In this document: in pieces, positions 49,870 to 58,310 of the stretch
How positions within the stretch are numbered: the first letter of the stretch is position 1
Layout of the letters: each line of letters starts with the position of its first letter
Origin: Streptomyces galbus
Lineage (GTDB): Bacteria > Actinomycetota > Actinomycetes > Streptomycetales > Streptomycetaceae
DNA length: 64,000 bases
Assembly: GCF_005280195.1 (NCBI RefSeq)
Contig: NZ_SZPR01000018.1
Span: 376,823-440,822 of the forward strand
Reading direction: 5' to 3'
The notes under the pieces: model-generated
Database searches by the model: none
What the model was told of the DNA's origin: nothing
The model's input: the letters and a program-made list of their open reading frames with translations, nothing else
Program-made: the position numbers and the translations under genes

Positions 49870-50475
49870 ATGATCTTCGGGCGTTCTGAGCGCGGCAAGC
49901 CCCCGGTCGAGCCCGTCACACTCAAGATCCTGGTGGCCGGCGGATTCGGCGTCGGCAAGACCACCCTCGTCGGCGCCGTCAGCGAGATCCGACCGCTGCG
50001 CACCGAGGAGTTCCTCACCGAGGCCGGGCGGCCCGTCGACGACACCACGGGCGTGGAGGGCAAGCACACCACCACCGTCGCGATGGACTTCGGGCGCATC
50101 ACCCTGCGCGAGGACCTGGTGCTGTACCTGTTCGGCACCCCCGGGCAGGAGCGGTTCTGGTTCATGTGGGACGAGCTGTCCGAGGGCGCGCTCGGCGCGG
50201 TGGTGCTCGCCGACACCCGCCGCCTGGAGGACTGCTTCGCCGCCGTCGACTACTTCGAACGGCGCGCCATCCCGTTCGTCGTGGGCGTCAACTGCTTCGA
50301 GGGAGCCCCCCGGTACCCGGTCCAGGACGTCCGGCGGGCGCTCGACCTGGACGACGACGTCCCCGTCCTGCTGTGCGACGCCCGTGACCGCGAGTCGGTC
50401 AAGGACGTCCTGGTCGGTGTGGTCCAGCACGCCATGCGGTTCGGCGCCGAGCGCCGCCAGACCGTCACGACCTGA
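49870..50475 (+). CDS. Small GTPase of the conservon (CvnD type)
   Basis: 201 residues of the MglA/Ras-like ATP/GTP-binding family. P-loop VAGGFGVGKTTLVGAVSEI (about 23-41), switch region VEGKHTTTVAMDFGR, Walker B/G3 YLFGTPGQERFWFMWDEL, and NCFEGAPRYPVQDV at the G4 position. It lacks a classical NKxD, as other CvnD proteins do. ATG 49870 follows AGGAGAAG. It is last in the four-gene conservon and ends before a strong hairpin shared with glpK. Confidence 0.93.
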   Translation: MIFGRSERGKPPVEPVTLKILVAGGFGVGKTTLVGAVSEIRPLRTEEFLTEAGRPVDDTTGVEGKHTTTVAMDFGRITLREDLVLYLFGTPGQERFWFMWDELSEGALGAVVLADTRRLEDCFAAVDYFERRAIPFVVGVNCFEGAPRYPVQDVRRALDLDDDVPVLLCDARDRESVKDVLVGVVQHAMRFGAERRQTVTT

Positions 50476-50508
50476 CCCGCCCGGCGGCGCTCGGCCGACC
50501 GCTGGCAC

Positions 50509-50540
50509 GGCCCGTACCCCCGCCGACAGGGGTACGGGCC
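50509..50540. terminator. Bidirectional terminator between conservon and glpK
   Basis: GGCCCGTACCCC (50509-50520) pairs perfectly with GGGGTACGGGCC (50529-50540), eight-base loop. The genes on either side converge on it. Confidence 0.88.
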
Positions 50541-50593
50541 GCGGCTCACCGGGCGACCCGCACGCGTGCGTGCGCGAGGTCGCGCACCTCGCC

Positions 50594-52114
50594 TCAGGTG
50601 TCGCCGTCCTCGTTCCAGCCGAAGCTCCTCTCCACGGCCCGGCACCAGCGGCGGTACTCCCGGTCCCGCACCGACGCCTCCATCGCCGGAGTCCACCGGG
50701 CGTCCTGCTGCCAGTGCGCCGTCAGCTCGTCGAGGTCGCTCCACACGCCCGTGGCCAGACCGGCCGCGTACGCCGCGCCCAGACAGGCCGTCTCGGAGAT
50801 CCTGGGCCGGACCACGGGCACACCGAGCACGTCCGCCTGGTGCTGCATCAGCAGGGCGTTGCGGGTCATGCCGCCGTCCACCTTCAGCGTGGTGATCGGC
50901 ACCCCGGAGTCCAGGTACATGGCGTCCACGACCTCACGCGTCTGCCAGCTGGTGGCCTCCAGCACCGCGCGCGCGAGGTGCGCCTTCGTGACATGGCGGG
51001 TGAGACCGGTGACGACCCCGCGCGCGTCGGAGCGCCCGTACGGCACGGACAGTCCCGAGAACGCGGGGACGACGTACGCGCCGCCGTTGTCGTCGACGCT
51101 CGCCGCCAGCGTCTCGATCTCGTCGGCCTCCGGATGACGCCGAGCCGGTCGCGGAACCACTGCACCAGCGCGCCCGTTGTCGCGATCGACCCCTCCAGGC
51201 AGTAGACGGGCGCCTCGCCGCCGATCCGGTAGCCCGGCGTCGTCAGCAGACCGCTCTTCGACGGCACCGGCCGGCCGCCGGTGTTGAACAGCACGGAACT
51301 CCCCGCGCCGTACGTGCTCTGGGCCGTGCCCACGCCGTAGCAGACCTGCCCGAACAGGGCGGCGTGCCGGTCGCCCAGCGCCGAGGCGACCGGGACGCCG
51401 CCGAGCACGCCCACCGCCGTCCCGTACACCTCGGCGGAGGACCGGATCTCCGGCAGGACCGCCTCGGGCACGTTCATCGCGGACAGCAGGGAGGGGTCCC
51501 ACCGGAGGGTCTCCAGGTTCATCAGCAGGGTGCGGCCGGCGTTGGTCACGTCGATGACGTGGCGGCCGCCGTCCGTGCCCCCGGTGAGGTTCCACACCAG
51601 CCAGGAGTCGAGGGTGCCGAAGGCGATCTCCCCCCGCTCGGCGCGCGCCCGCAGGCCCCGGGACCCGGTCGAGCAGCCAGGCGGCCTTGGGGCCGGAGAA
51701 GCAGCTCGCCAGGGGCAGTCCCGTCTGCGCGCGGAAGCGGTCCGGCCCCTGCGGACCGCCGAGTTCGGCGCACAGCGCGGCGGTCCGGGTGTCCTGCCGG
51801 ACGACCGCGTTGTGCACGGGCTTCCCGGTGACCCGGTCCCACAGCACGGTCGTGCCGCGCTGGTTGGTGACGCCGAGCGCGCTGATCTGCTCGGCCCGCA
51901 GACCGGCCCTGGCGATGGCCCCGGCGACCACGGCCTGCACCTTGGCCCAGATCTCGGCGGCGTCGTGCTCCACCCAGCCGGGCTTGGGGAGGATCTGGCG
52001 GTGCTCGCGCCGGTCGCCCGCGACGATGGCGCCGTCGCGGGTGAAGACGATGCAGCGGCTGGAGGTGGTGCCCTGGTCGATCACTGCGACGTACTGGTCG
52101 ACGTGGTCCGTCAT
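50594..52114 (-). pseudogene. glpK: Glycerol kinase gene with two compensating single-base frameshifts
   Basis: Glycerol kinase phosphorylates glycerol with ATP. Read from ATG 52114 the product begins QYVAVIDQGTTSSRCIVFTR and the frame holds through KAAWLLDRVPG. At CCCC (51656-51659, plus strand) one extra base shifts the frame. The middle (VWNLTGGTDGGRHVIDVTNAG... to QWFRDRLGVI) is intact in another frame, and a missing base near 51130-51131 restores the original frame at EADEIETLAASV. The final frame runs to RSFGWNEDGDT. The total is 1521 bases, 507 codons, so net length is unchanged. Both indels are in C/G runs: either sequencing errors or a real lesion affecting about 175 residues. Confidence 0.8.
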
Positions 52115-52465
52115 GGCTACCCCCTTGTGCCGGGTGCAGAAGGGTGCCGCGCAGGGGGTCCCCGCCCGGCCTCCGTGACGAGCGTGCCTCGTGGCCGGAT
52201 CGCCCGTGGGGGAGGGGGCCGTGGACCGCACGGCACACGTGACGCATGCCGGGATCCGCCGAGAATGTACGGCGATGTCGGCCGACACCCGGAAGTGTTC
52301 ACCGGCGGCCAGGGGGCGTCAAGGAGCCCGGCAGCAACGGTTGTTGCGTCCCGCCGGGCCGCACTCGAAGGCCGAAAGCGGCCTGCCGCGGTCGGCCCGT
52401 CGGCTCCCGGCCGATCGGTCGTCGCCCTGACGATCCGACCCTCCCGGCCGGCGCGGAGCCGTGCG
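52115..52465. other. 351-base region upstream of glpK
   Basis: No gene is seen. It separates glpK from the upstream minus-strand EAL-CBS-GGDEF gene. It must hold the glpK promoter and the terminator of the other gene; I see no clear consensus element or strong hairpin. Confidence 0.4.
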
Positions 52466-54133
52466 TCAGCCCGGCCCCGGCTCCGCCCCCACCGGCGCCG
52501 TCCCGGCCGCCCGCACCGGCAGGGAACCGCGCCGGATCTCGTGCCCGGGCACTCCCGCGCGGCCGAGCACCCAACTCGCCCCGCGGAGGGTTTTGGCGGC
52601 CTTCTTCAGCGGCGCCAGACGGGCCGCGGCCTCCTGGTGGCCGGCCACGCTGCCCGGCGGGCAGACCACGGTGGCCAGCGACAGGGTCACCGGGCGGCCG
52701 CCCGCCGACCACGGCGCGTCCAGCACCGCGGCGGCCACCGGGTCGAGCCCCTCGGGATCCGCGAGGACCAGGAAGTCGTCCCCGCCGATGTGCCCCACGC
52801 GCGCGGTGCCGAACCGGTCGGCCGCCGCCGCGAGGTGGAGGGTGCGCCCCACCGACCGGATCAGCTCGTCACCGGCCGCGAATCCGGCCGTGTCGTTGAC
52901 CTGTTTGAAGTGGTCGACATCCAGCCAGCTCAGCGCGAACGCCCGCCCGTCCGCGATCCTCCGGTCCACCTCGCCGGTGACCGCGTCCGAACCGGGCAGC
53001 CGCGTCAGCGGATTGAGCCGCGCCGCCTCCTCCACCCGGGTCTCCGCCAGCGCCCGCACCAGGTCCGCGAGCCGTACGACGCCCACGCACCGGCCGTGGC
53101 GGTCGACGACGGCCACGTCGTCGGAGGTGCGGTCGCGGTCACCGACCGCCACCACGTCGAGCACCTCCCAGGCGGTGGCGTCGACGCCGACCGTGCGCGG
53201 CGGATCGCCCAGCTTGACCGCCGGCCGGTCGGCGTACAGGGCGTGCCCGTAGCGGCCCGACATGGACAGCAGGAACCGCGACCGGTGCACCGACCGCACC
53301 GGCACCCCCGTCCGGTCCACGAGCAGCACACCGGACACGTCCGGCGAGCCGGTCAGCAGCGCCCGCACCTGTCCGGCGGAGGCGGTCACGGGCAGGAGCG
53401 CGGCGGGCCGGACGAACTCCCGTACCGACGGCCCCGAGCGGGGTGCCGCCGTCGCACCGGGGAAGCGCGGCGGCACGTACACGTCCGCGGCCGGCAGCCG
53501 CGCCGGCGGGGCGAACAGCTCGCCCTGGGCCAGTTGCGCGCCCGCCGACACCGCGACCGCGCACTGGCGCTCGGTCTCCACGCCCTCCACGGCCAGCAGC
53601 GCGCCCAGTTCGTCGCACAGCGTCCGCATCGCCCGCACCGCCGCCGGCCGCCGCAGCAGCGACCGGTCGAGCTTGACCAGGTCCGGCGCCATGTCCACGA
53701 GCAGCCGCAGGGGCACGTCACCGTCCCCGGCGCCGTCCGCGCTGAGCCGGAACCCCTGCTCGCGGAGCCCGCCCAGCGCCTCCAGCAGCGCCTGCTGCGG
53801 GACGTGCGTGAACGGCGGTACGACGTCCAGCGTCACCTCCCACGGCAGCCGCCCCGAGGCGCGCACGGCGTCGTGCAGCGGGGTGAGCCCGCCGAGGTCG
53901 GCCAGCGTGCCCGCGAACACGTTGACGTGCAGCGGCAGCAGGGTCTCCTTGCGGGCGGCCGCCCGTACCGCCAGCACGGCGAGCGCGCCGTCGAGTTCGG
54001 GATTGCGGCGGGCCTCGGCGAGGACGTCCCCGCTCTCCGGGCGGGCGAGTATCTCCAGACCGGCCACGGCGCCGGTGGTCAGGTTGACCACCGGTTGGAA
54101 AGCGAAGCGGAGAGTGTCCGTCCAGGAGCGCAC
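52466..54133 (-). CDS. EAL-CBS-GGDEF protein, probably degenerate in both catalytic domains
   Basis: 555 residues. An EAL domain comes first (about 5-225): the signature is EIL (LEILARP, residues 26-32) instead of EAL, and the DDFGTG loop reads SADGAGDGD, losing one metal Asp, while LVKLDRSLL and AVEGVET remain. A CBS pair follows (about 235-350; VSGVLLVDRTGVPVRSVH, DDVAVVDRHGRCVGVV). The GGDEF domain is last (about 375-520) with HIGGDDFLVL. The order is inverted relative to the usual GGDEF-EAL. It likely senses a nucleotide by CBS and binds or turns over c-di-GMP weakly. The start is GTG 54133. Confidence 0.85.
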   Translation of the reverse strand: MRSWTDTLRFAFQPVVNLTTGAVAGLEILARPESGDVLAEARRNPELDGALAVLAVRAAARKETLLPLHVNVFAGTLADLGGLTPLHDAVRASGRLPWEVTLDVVPPFTHVPQQALLEALGGLREQGFRLSADGAGDGDVPLRLLVDMAPDLVKLDRSLLRRPAAVRAMRTLCDELGALLAVEGVETERQCAVAVSAGAQLAQGELFAPPARLPAADVYVPPRFPGATAAPRSGPSVREFVRPAALLPVTASAGQVRALLTGSPDVSGVLLVDRTGVPVRSVHRSRFLLSMSGRYGHALYADRPAVKLGDPPRTVGVDATAWEVLDVVAVGDRDRTSDDVAVVDRHGRCVGVVRLADLVRALAETRVEEAARLNPLTRLPGSDAVTGEVDRRIADGRAFALSWLDVDHFKQVNDTAGFAAGDELIRSVGRTLHLAAAADRFGTARVGHIGGDDFLVLADPEGLDPVAAAVLDAPWSAGGRPVTLSLATVVCPPGSVAGHQEAAARLAPLKKAAKTLRGASWVLGRAGVPGHEIRRGSLPVRAAGTAPVGAEPGPG

Positions 54134-54205
54134 GGGAGCATGATGGCGCCGCCGGGAGGCGCCCAGGGCCAGTTCATGAGACGTTCACGCAGCATTCCCG
54201 GCCGA

Positions 54206-54220
54206 TCACACAGCGTGTGA
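54206..54220. promoter_or_regulatory. Palindrome TCACAC-AGC-GTGTGA in divergent promoter
   Basis: A perfect 6-3-6 inverted repeat between the EAL-CBS-GGDEF gene (minus) and the dipeptidase gene (plus), well placed to control either. No regulator is known to me for it. Confidence 0.5.
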
Positions 54221-54250
54221 CAGTCCGTCGTGGGGGACATGACAGAAACC

Positions 54251-55135
54251 ATGGAAGGAAAAGTGACCGGAACCCCCAGAACGCGGCCCACCGGCTCCCC
54301 ACGGCCCACCAGCCGGCAGCGGAGGACCACCCGCCCGATCCGCGCCGTGCTCACCGCGCTGACCGCCCTGCTGAGCGTCGTCGCCGCCCCCGCGACCGCC
54401 CGGGCCCACCAGGAACCGAAGGCGCCCGCGGACTTCGTGTCCCTCAGGGCCGTCGACCCGACGATCCTCCAGGACATGCGCTACTTCACCGTCCACAACT
54501 TCGTCGGCGAGCGCATCGACGGCTACCGCCGGCCCCTGTGCCTCCTCACCCGGCCCGCCGCCGAAGCGCTCCACCAGGCCCAACGGCGCCTGCTGCGCCA
54601 GGGCTACACCCTCAAGGTCTACGACTGCTACCGGCCGCAGCGCGCCGTCGACCACTTCGTGCGCTGGGCCGAGGACCTCGACGACCAGGCGATGAAGCGG
54701 GAGTTCTACCCGGACGTCGACAAGACCCGGCTGTTCACCGACGGCTACATCGCCGAGAAGTCCGGCCACAGCCGCGGCTCCACCCTGGACCTCACCGTCG
54801 TCGAGCTGCCCGCGAGGCCGACCCGGCCCTACCACCCCGGCCAACCGCTCGTGCCGTGCTACGCGCCCCAGGACGAGCGGTTCCCGGACAACTCCGTGGA
54901 CATGGGCACCGGGTTCGACTGCTTCGACACCCGCTCCCACACCCTCGACCCCCGCATCCAGGGTGAGCAGCGCGCCCACCGCCTGCTGCTCAAGAGCACC
55001 CTGGAGAGCCTCGGCTTCGTGAACCTCGCCGAGGAATGGTGGCACTACACCTTCAAGCCGGAGCCCTACCCGGACACCTACTTCGACTTCCCCGTCTCCA
55101 CCGCGTCCCTCACCTGCGCACACCGAGCCGGGTGA
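54251..55135 (+). CDS. Secreted D-alanyl-D-alanine dipeptidase (VanX-like, peptidase M15D)
   Basis: About 294 residues. A basic N terminus and a signal peptide (AVLTALTALLSVVAAPATARA) precede the M15D domain. Zinc motif SGHSRGSTLDLTVV (SxHxxGxxxD) and EEWWHYTF (ExxWH) give the ligands and catalytic Glu; DMRYFTVHNFVGERIDGY begins the fold. VanX-type enzymes cleave D-Ala-D-Ala; with export the substrate is probably cell-wall dipeptide. The start is ambiguous: ATG 54239, ATG 54251 and GTG 54263 are in frame, the last preceded by GGAAGGA. No vanHA-type genes are nearby, so glycopeptide resistance is not implied. Confidence 0.85.
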   Translation: MEGKVTGTPRTRPTGSPRPTSRQRRTTRPIRAVLTALTALLSVVAAPATARAHQEPKAPADFVSLRAVDPTILQDMRYFTVHNFVGERIDGYRRPLCLLTRPAAEALHQAQRRLLRQGYTLKVYDCYRPQRAVDHFVRWAEDLDDQAMKREFYPDVDKTRLFTDGYIAEKSGHSRGSTLDLTVVELPARPTRPYHPGQPLVPCYAPQDERFPDNSVDMGTGFDCFDTRSHTLDPRIQGEQRAHRLLLKSTLESLGFVNLAEEWWHYTFKPEPYPDTYFDFPVSTASLTCAHRAG

Positions 55136-55160
55136 AGAAGACGCCCTCCCCGGGATCGGA

Positions 55161-55173
55161 TACAGTCCGCCGC
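55161..55173 (+). promoter_or_regulatory. -10 element of a leaderless transcript (Nudix gene)
   Basis: TACAGT (55161-55166) ends seven bases before GTG 55174, and there is no ribosome site. Initiation at the start codon is expected. Confidence 0.5.
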
Positions 55174-55710
55174 GTGTCCGAAACTCAGCACACCACTTCG
55201 AACTCCGCACAGAACTCGCATTGTTCGAGCTGCGGAGCACCCTACGGGGAGGGCGTCACCGGCTGGCCCCGCACCTGCTCCGCCTGCGGCACCGTCGCCT
55301 ACCGCAACCCGCTGCCGGTCGCGGTGGCGCTCCAGCCCGTGTACGACACCCAGGGCACCGCCCTGGTGGTCATCACCCGCACCGTCGACCCCGCGCGCGG
55401 GGGCACCGCCCTGCCCGGCGGGTACATCGACGACCGGGAGGACTGGCGGCAGGCCGTCGTCCGCGAACTGAAGGAGGAGACCGGCATCGACGCCGCGAGC
55501 CGTGACGTACGGCTCGTCGACGCGATGAGCTCCCCGGACGGACACCTGCTGCTGTTCGGGCTGCTGCCCGAGCGCCCCGCCGACCGGCTGCCGGCCCCGG
55601 CCCCGACCGACGAGACCGAGGGCTGGCACCTGCTGCGCCGACCGGAGGACCTCGCCTTCCCCCTGCACACGCACGCGGTACGGGCGTTCTTCGAGGGCCG
55701 TTACATCTGA
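55174..55710 (+). CDS. Nudix hydrolase with N-terminal zinc ribbon
   Basis: 178 residues. A zinc ribbon (CSSCGAPYGEGVTGWPRTCSACG, about 18-40) is like that of NADH pyrophosphatase. The Nudix domain has the full box GX5EX7REUXEEXGU: GYIDDREDWRQAVVRELKEETGI (about 92-115). Members hydrolyse nucleoside diphosphates linked to another moiety; NAD-type or ADP-sugar substrates are possible. GTG 55174 is the start and the mRNA is probably leaderless. Its 3' end overlaps the convergent GH31 gene by about ten bases. Confidence 0.88.
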   Translation: MSETQHTTSNSAQNSHCSSCGAPYGEGVTGWPRTCSACGTVAYRNPLPVAVALQPVYDTQGTALVVITRTVDPARGGTALPGGYIDDREDWRQAVVRELKEETGIDAASRDVRLVDAMSSPDGHLLLFGLLPERPADRLPAPAPTDETEGWHLLRRPEDLAFPLHTHAVRAFFEGRYI

Positions 55711-58097
55711 GCCCGGCCGGGGGGCAGCGACACCCCCTGGGCGAGCCCCCGTATGCGCACGGGGTGGGACGGCTCCCGCACGCCGTCCTCACCCTCCCGC
55801 TCGACGACGACCTCACGGCCCTCCCACCGGGCGACGTACCGCTCCGTCTCCGGCTCGCCCCAGCCGTCGCCCGCGTCCCGCACCACCAGGCCCCCGCCCG
55901 CCCGTCCCCGGGCGGGCGCCCACACCTCCAGCTCCGGACCGCCGTCCTCCCCGCGGACGGGCAGCACGGCACCCGCGCGTGCCAGCACCGGGATCCGGGA
56001 CAGCGGCGCGTCCACCAGCACCTGCCCCGGCCCCTCGTACGCCCGCTGCGTCACGGTGTCGTACCAGACCCCGCGCGGCAGGCGCACCGCACGCCGGTCG
56101 GTACCGGGATCGAGCACCGGCGCCACCAGCAGGGCGTCGCCCAGCAGGAAGGCGTCCCCGCAGTCACGTAGACCCCGGTCCTCGGGCGACCCCCACCACA
56201 GCGGACGCACATACGGCGCCCCGGTGCGCCGCGCCAGGTGCGCCAGCGTCACGAAGTACGGCAGCAGCCGCCGCCGCTCCAGCAGCGCCGCACGCGCGTG
56301 CGCGAGCACCTCGTCGCCGAACTCCCACGGCTCCCCGCGCCCCGCGCGCGGGTCCGCGTGCGTACGGAACAGCGGCAGATAGGCACCGAGCTGGAACCAG
56401 CGCAGGAACAGCTCCGGCGACGGGCTCCCGTCGGACCCGCCGACGTCAGGACCCGAGTAGGGCACCCCGCACAGCCCCAGGCCCATCACCAGGGCCAGGG
56501 AGGCCCGCAGCCCCGGCCAGCCGGAGGCCACGCCCCCCGACCAGGTGCCGCCGTAGCGCTGCAGGCCGGCCCACCCGGACCGCGAGAACACGAAGGGCCG
56601 CTGCTCCGGAACCAGCTCGCGCACCCCCTCGTACGCGGCCCGCGCCATGCACAGCCCGTACACGTTGTGCGCCTCACGATGGTCACCGCCCCGCCCGTCC
56701 AGCGCGTGGCGGGCCGAGCGCGGCAGCGTCGGCTCGCCGAACGCCGTGGACGACGTCGGCTCGTCCAGGTCGTGCCAGAAACCCGCGAAGCCCTGCGCGA
56801 GGCGCTCGGCGTACAGCCCGCCCCACCACGCGCGCACCCGCGCGTGCGTGAAGTCGGGATACACCGACTCGCCCGGCCCCACCACACCCTCCACCAGCCG
56901 CCCGGTGGCGTCCCGCACGAACGCGTCCTCGGCGAGCCCGCTGTCGTACACCGCGTTGCCGGGCGCCGCCCCGACCGCCGGGTCCACCACCGACACCAGG
57001 TGGATCCCGTCCCGCCGCAGTTCGTCCGCCAGCACCGGCAGCTTCGGGAAGCGGTCCCGGTCGACGGTGAACACCTGGTGCTCGTCGAAGTGGTCGACGT
57101 CGAGGTGGACGGCGTCCAGCGGCAGCCCGCGCTCCTGGTACCCGGTGACGGTCCGCCGCACCTCCTGCTCGCTGCCGAACCCCCGGCGTGCGTGGTGGTG
57201 TCCCAGCGCCCACGCCGGCGGCACCGCCGGCGCCCCCGTCAGCGAAGCCCACACCAGCAGCACGCGCGCGGGAGTGCCCACCACGACCCAGGAGCGCAAC
57301 GGACCACCCGCCATGCGCAGCTCGCTGCCCCCGGGCCGGTCGTGCCCGGACCCGGCCCCCTCCTCGCCCTCGCGCAGCACGACCGTCCCGTCCCAGGAGT
57401 TGTCGTGGAACACCAGGTGCGTGCCCGCGTCGGCCACCACCAACTGCACCGGCATGGTCAGGTGCAGCGGATCGTCACCCGGCCCGAACGGACGCCCGGG
57501 ATCGGTGTTCCACAGCCGGTACGTCCCACCCCGCAGCCGCGGCCCCGAGGCCCGCCCGCCCAGCCCGAAGAACCGCGCGTCCGCCGCCACCTCGGACCGC
57601 TGCATCCAGCGCCCCGGACCACCGGCCGACGGCTCCCACCAGCGCGGCGGCAGGTCACGCCGCAACCGCACCCCGCCCGGCGTACACACGTCGACCGCGC
57701 CGTGACGTGAGACGGTGACCGTCACCCGCTCGGCCACCACCCGCCATCCGCCGTCCGTGTCGGGCTCCAGCACCGCCCGCGGATCGGGCTCGGGACAGCG
57801 GCCGGCCAGCGCGTACGACGGCTCCGGAGCGGCCCCGTCCCAGCCCAGGAACACCGCGCCGTTCACCGTGACCAGCACCCGCAGCCGCGAGCGGCCGAAG
57901 TGCACGACACCGCCGCCGGGGCCCGGCTCGGCCTCCCGCACGGCCCCGGGCACCCGCGCGCGCTCGGCGCCCCGCGGCGGCAGCCCCGAAGCGTCCGCAC
58001 GCCGCCTGCGCCACGCGGCCCGCACGGTCCGCACCCCCTGGACCGCGCCCGCGGAACCGACCGACATCACCGCACGCACCAGGCCACGACCGTCCAT
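55701..58097 (-). CDS. Glycoside hydrolase family 31 (alpha-glucosidase-like)
   Basis: 798 residues. An N-terminal beta-sandwich domain is followed by a GH31 barrel with PAWALGHHHARRGFGSEQEV (substrate-entry strand), VHLDVDHFDEHQVFTVDRDRFPKL and the nucleophile motif GFWHDLDEPTSS in place of the usual GFWxDMNEP. The acid/base region is CGVPYSGPDVGGSDG. C-terminal beta domains follow. No signal peptide; it acts on alpha-glucosides or related sugars inside the cell. ATG 58097 is chosen; GTG 58106 is nine bases further. The TAA stop overlaps the end of the convergent Nudix gene, so the genes share DNA. Confidence 0.88.
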   Translation of the reverse strand: MDGRGLVRAVMSVGSAGAVQGVRTVRAAWRRRRADASGLPPRGAERARVPGAVREAEPGPGGGVVHFGRSRLRVLVTVNGAVFLGWDGAAPEPSYALAGRCPEPDPRAVLEPDTDGGWRVVAERVTVTVSRHGAVDVCTPGGVRLRRDLPPRWWEPSAGGPGRWMQRSEVAADARFFGLGGRASGPRLRGGTYRLWNTDPGRPFGPGDDPLHLTMPVQLVVADAGTHLVFHDNSWDGTVVLREGEEGAGSGHDRPGGSELRMAGGPLRSWVVVGTPARVLLVWASLTGAPAVPPAWALGHHHARRGFGSEQEVRRTVTGYQERGLPLDAVHLDVDHFDEHQVFTVDRDRFPKLPVLADELRRDGIHLVSVVDPAVGAAPGNAVYDSGLAEDAFVRDATGRLVEGVVGPGESVYPDFTHARVRAWWGGLYAERLAQGFAGFWHDLDEPTSSTAFGEPTLPRSARHALDGRGGDHREAHNVYGLCMARAAYEGVRELVPEQRPFVFSRSGWAGLQRYGGTWSGGVASGWPGLRASLALVMGLGLCGVPYSGPDVGGSDGSPSPELFLRWFQLGAYLPLFRTHADPRAGRGEPWEFGDEVLAHARAALLERRRLLPYFVTLAHLARRTGAPYVRPLWWGSPEDRGLRDCGDAFLLGDALLVAPVLDPGTDRRAVRLPRGVWYDTVTQRAYEGPGQVLVDAPLSRIPVLARAGAVLPVRGEDGGPELEVWAPARGRAGGGLVVRDAGDGWGEPETERYVARWEGREVVVEREGEDGVREPSHPVRIRGLAQGVSLPPGRAQM

Positions 58098-58310
58098 GCT
58101 GCTCACCCTGCCATTCGCCGCCCCACGCGCGGGCGGCGTTCAACTTCCGTTCACCCGTGCCAGGGCCACATCTCGATGACACGGACTATGTGGGGCGCGC
58201 CCTGGTGCAGAAGTCGATCACATGGCATCGTCCCTGTCAGCCGCGTCACGCGCACACCCCTGCACGTGCGCGGGTGACGCACACGACGCGCACAGCCCGG
58301 GAGCCGCCCC

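Noticed and set aside
54251..55135. Vancomycin resistance gene
   Set aside because: The protein is VanX-like, but vanH and vanA homologues are absent and it has a signal peptide, so cell-wall dipeptide turnover is more likely.
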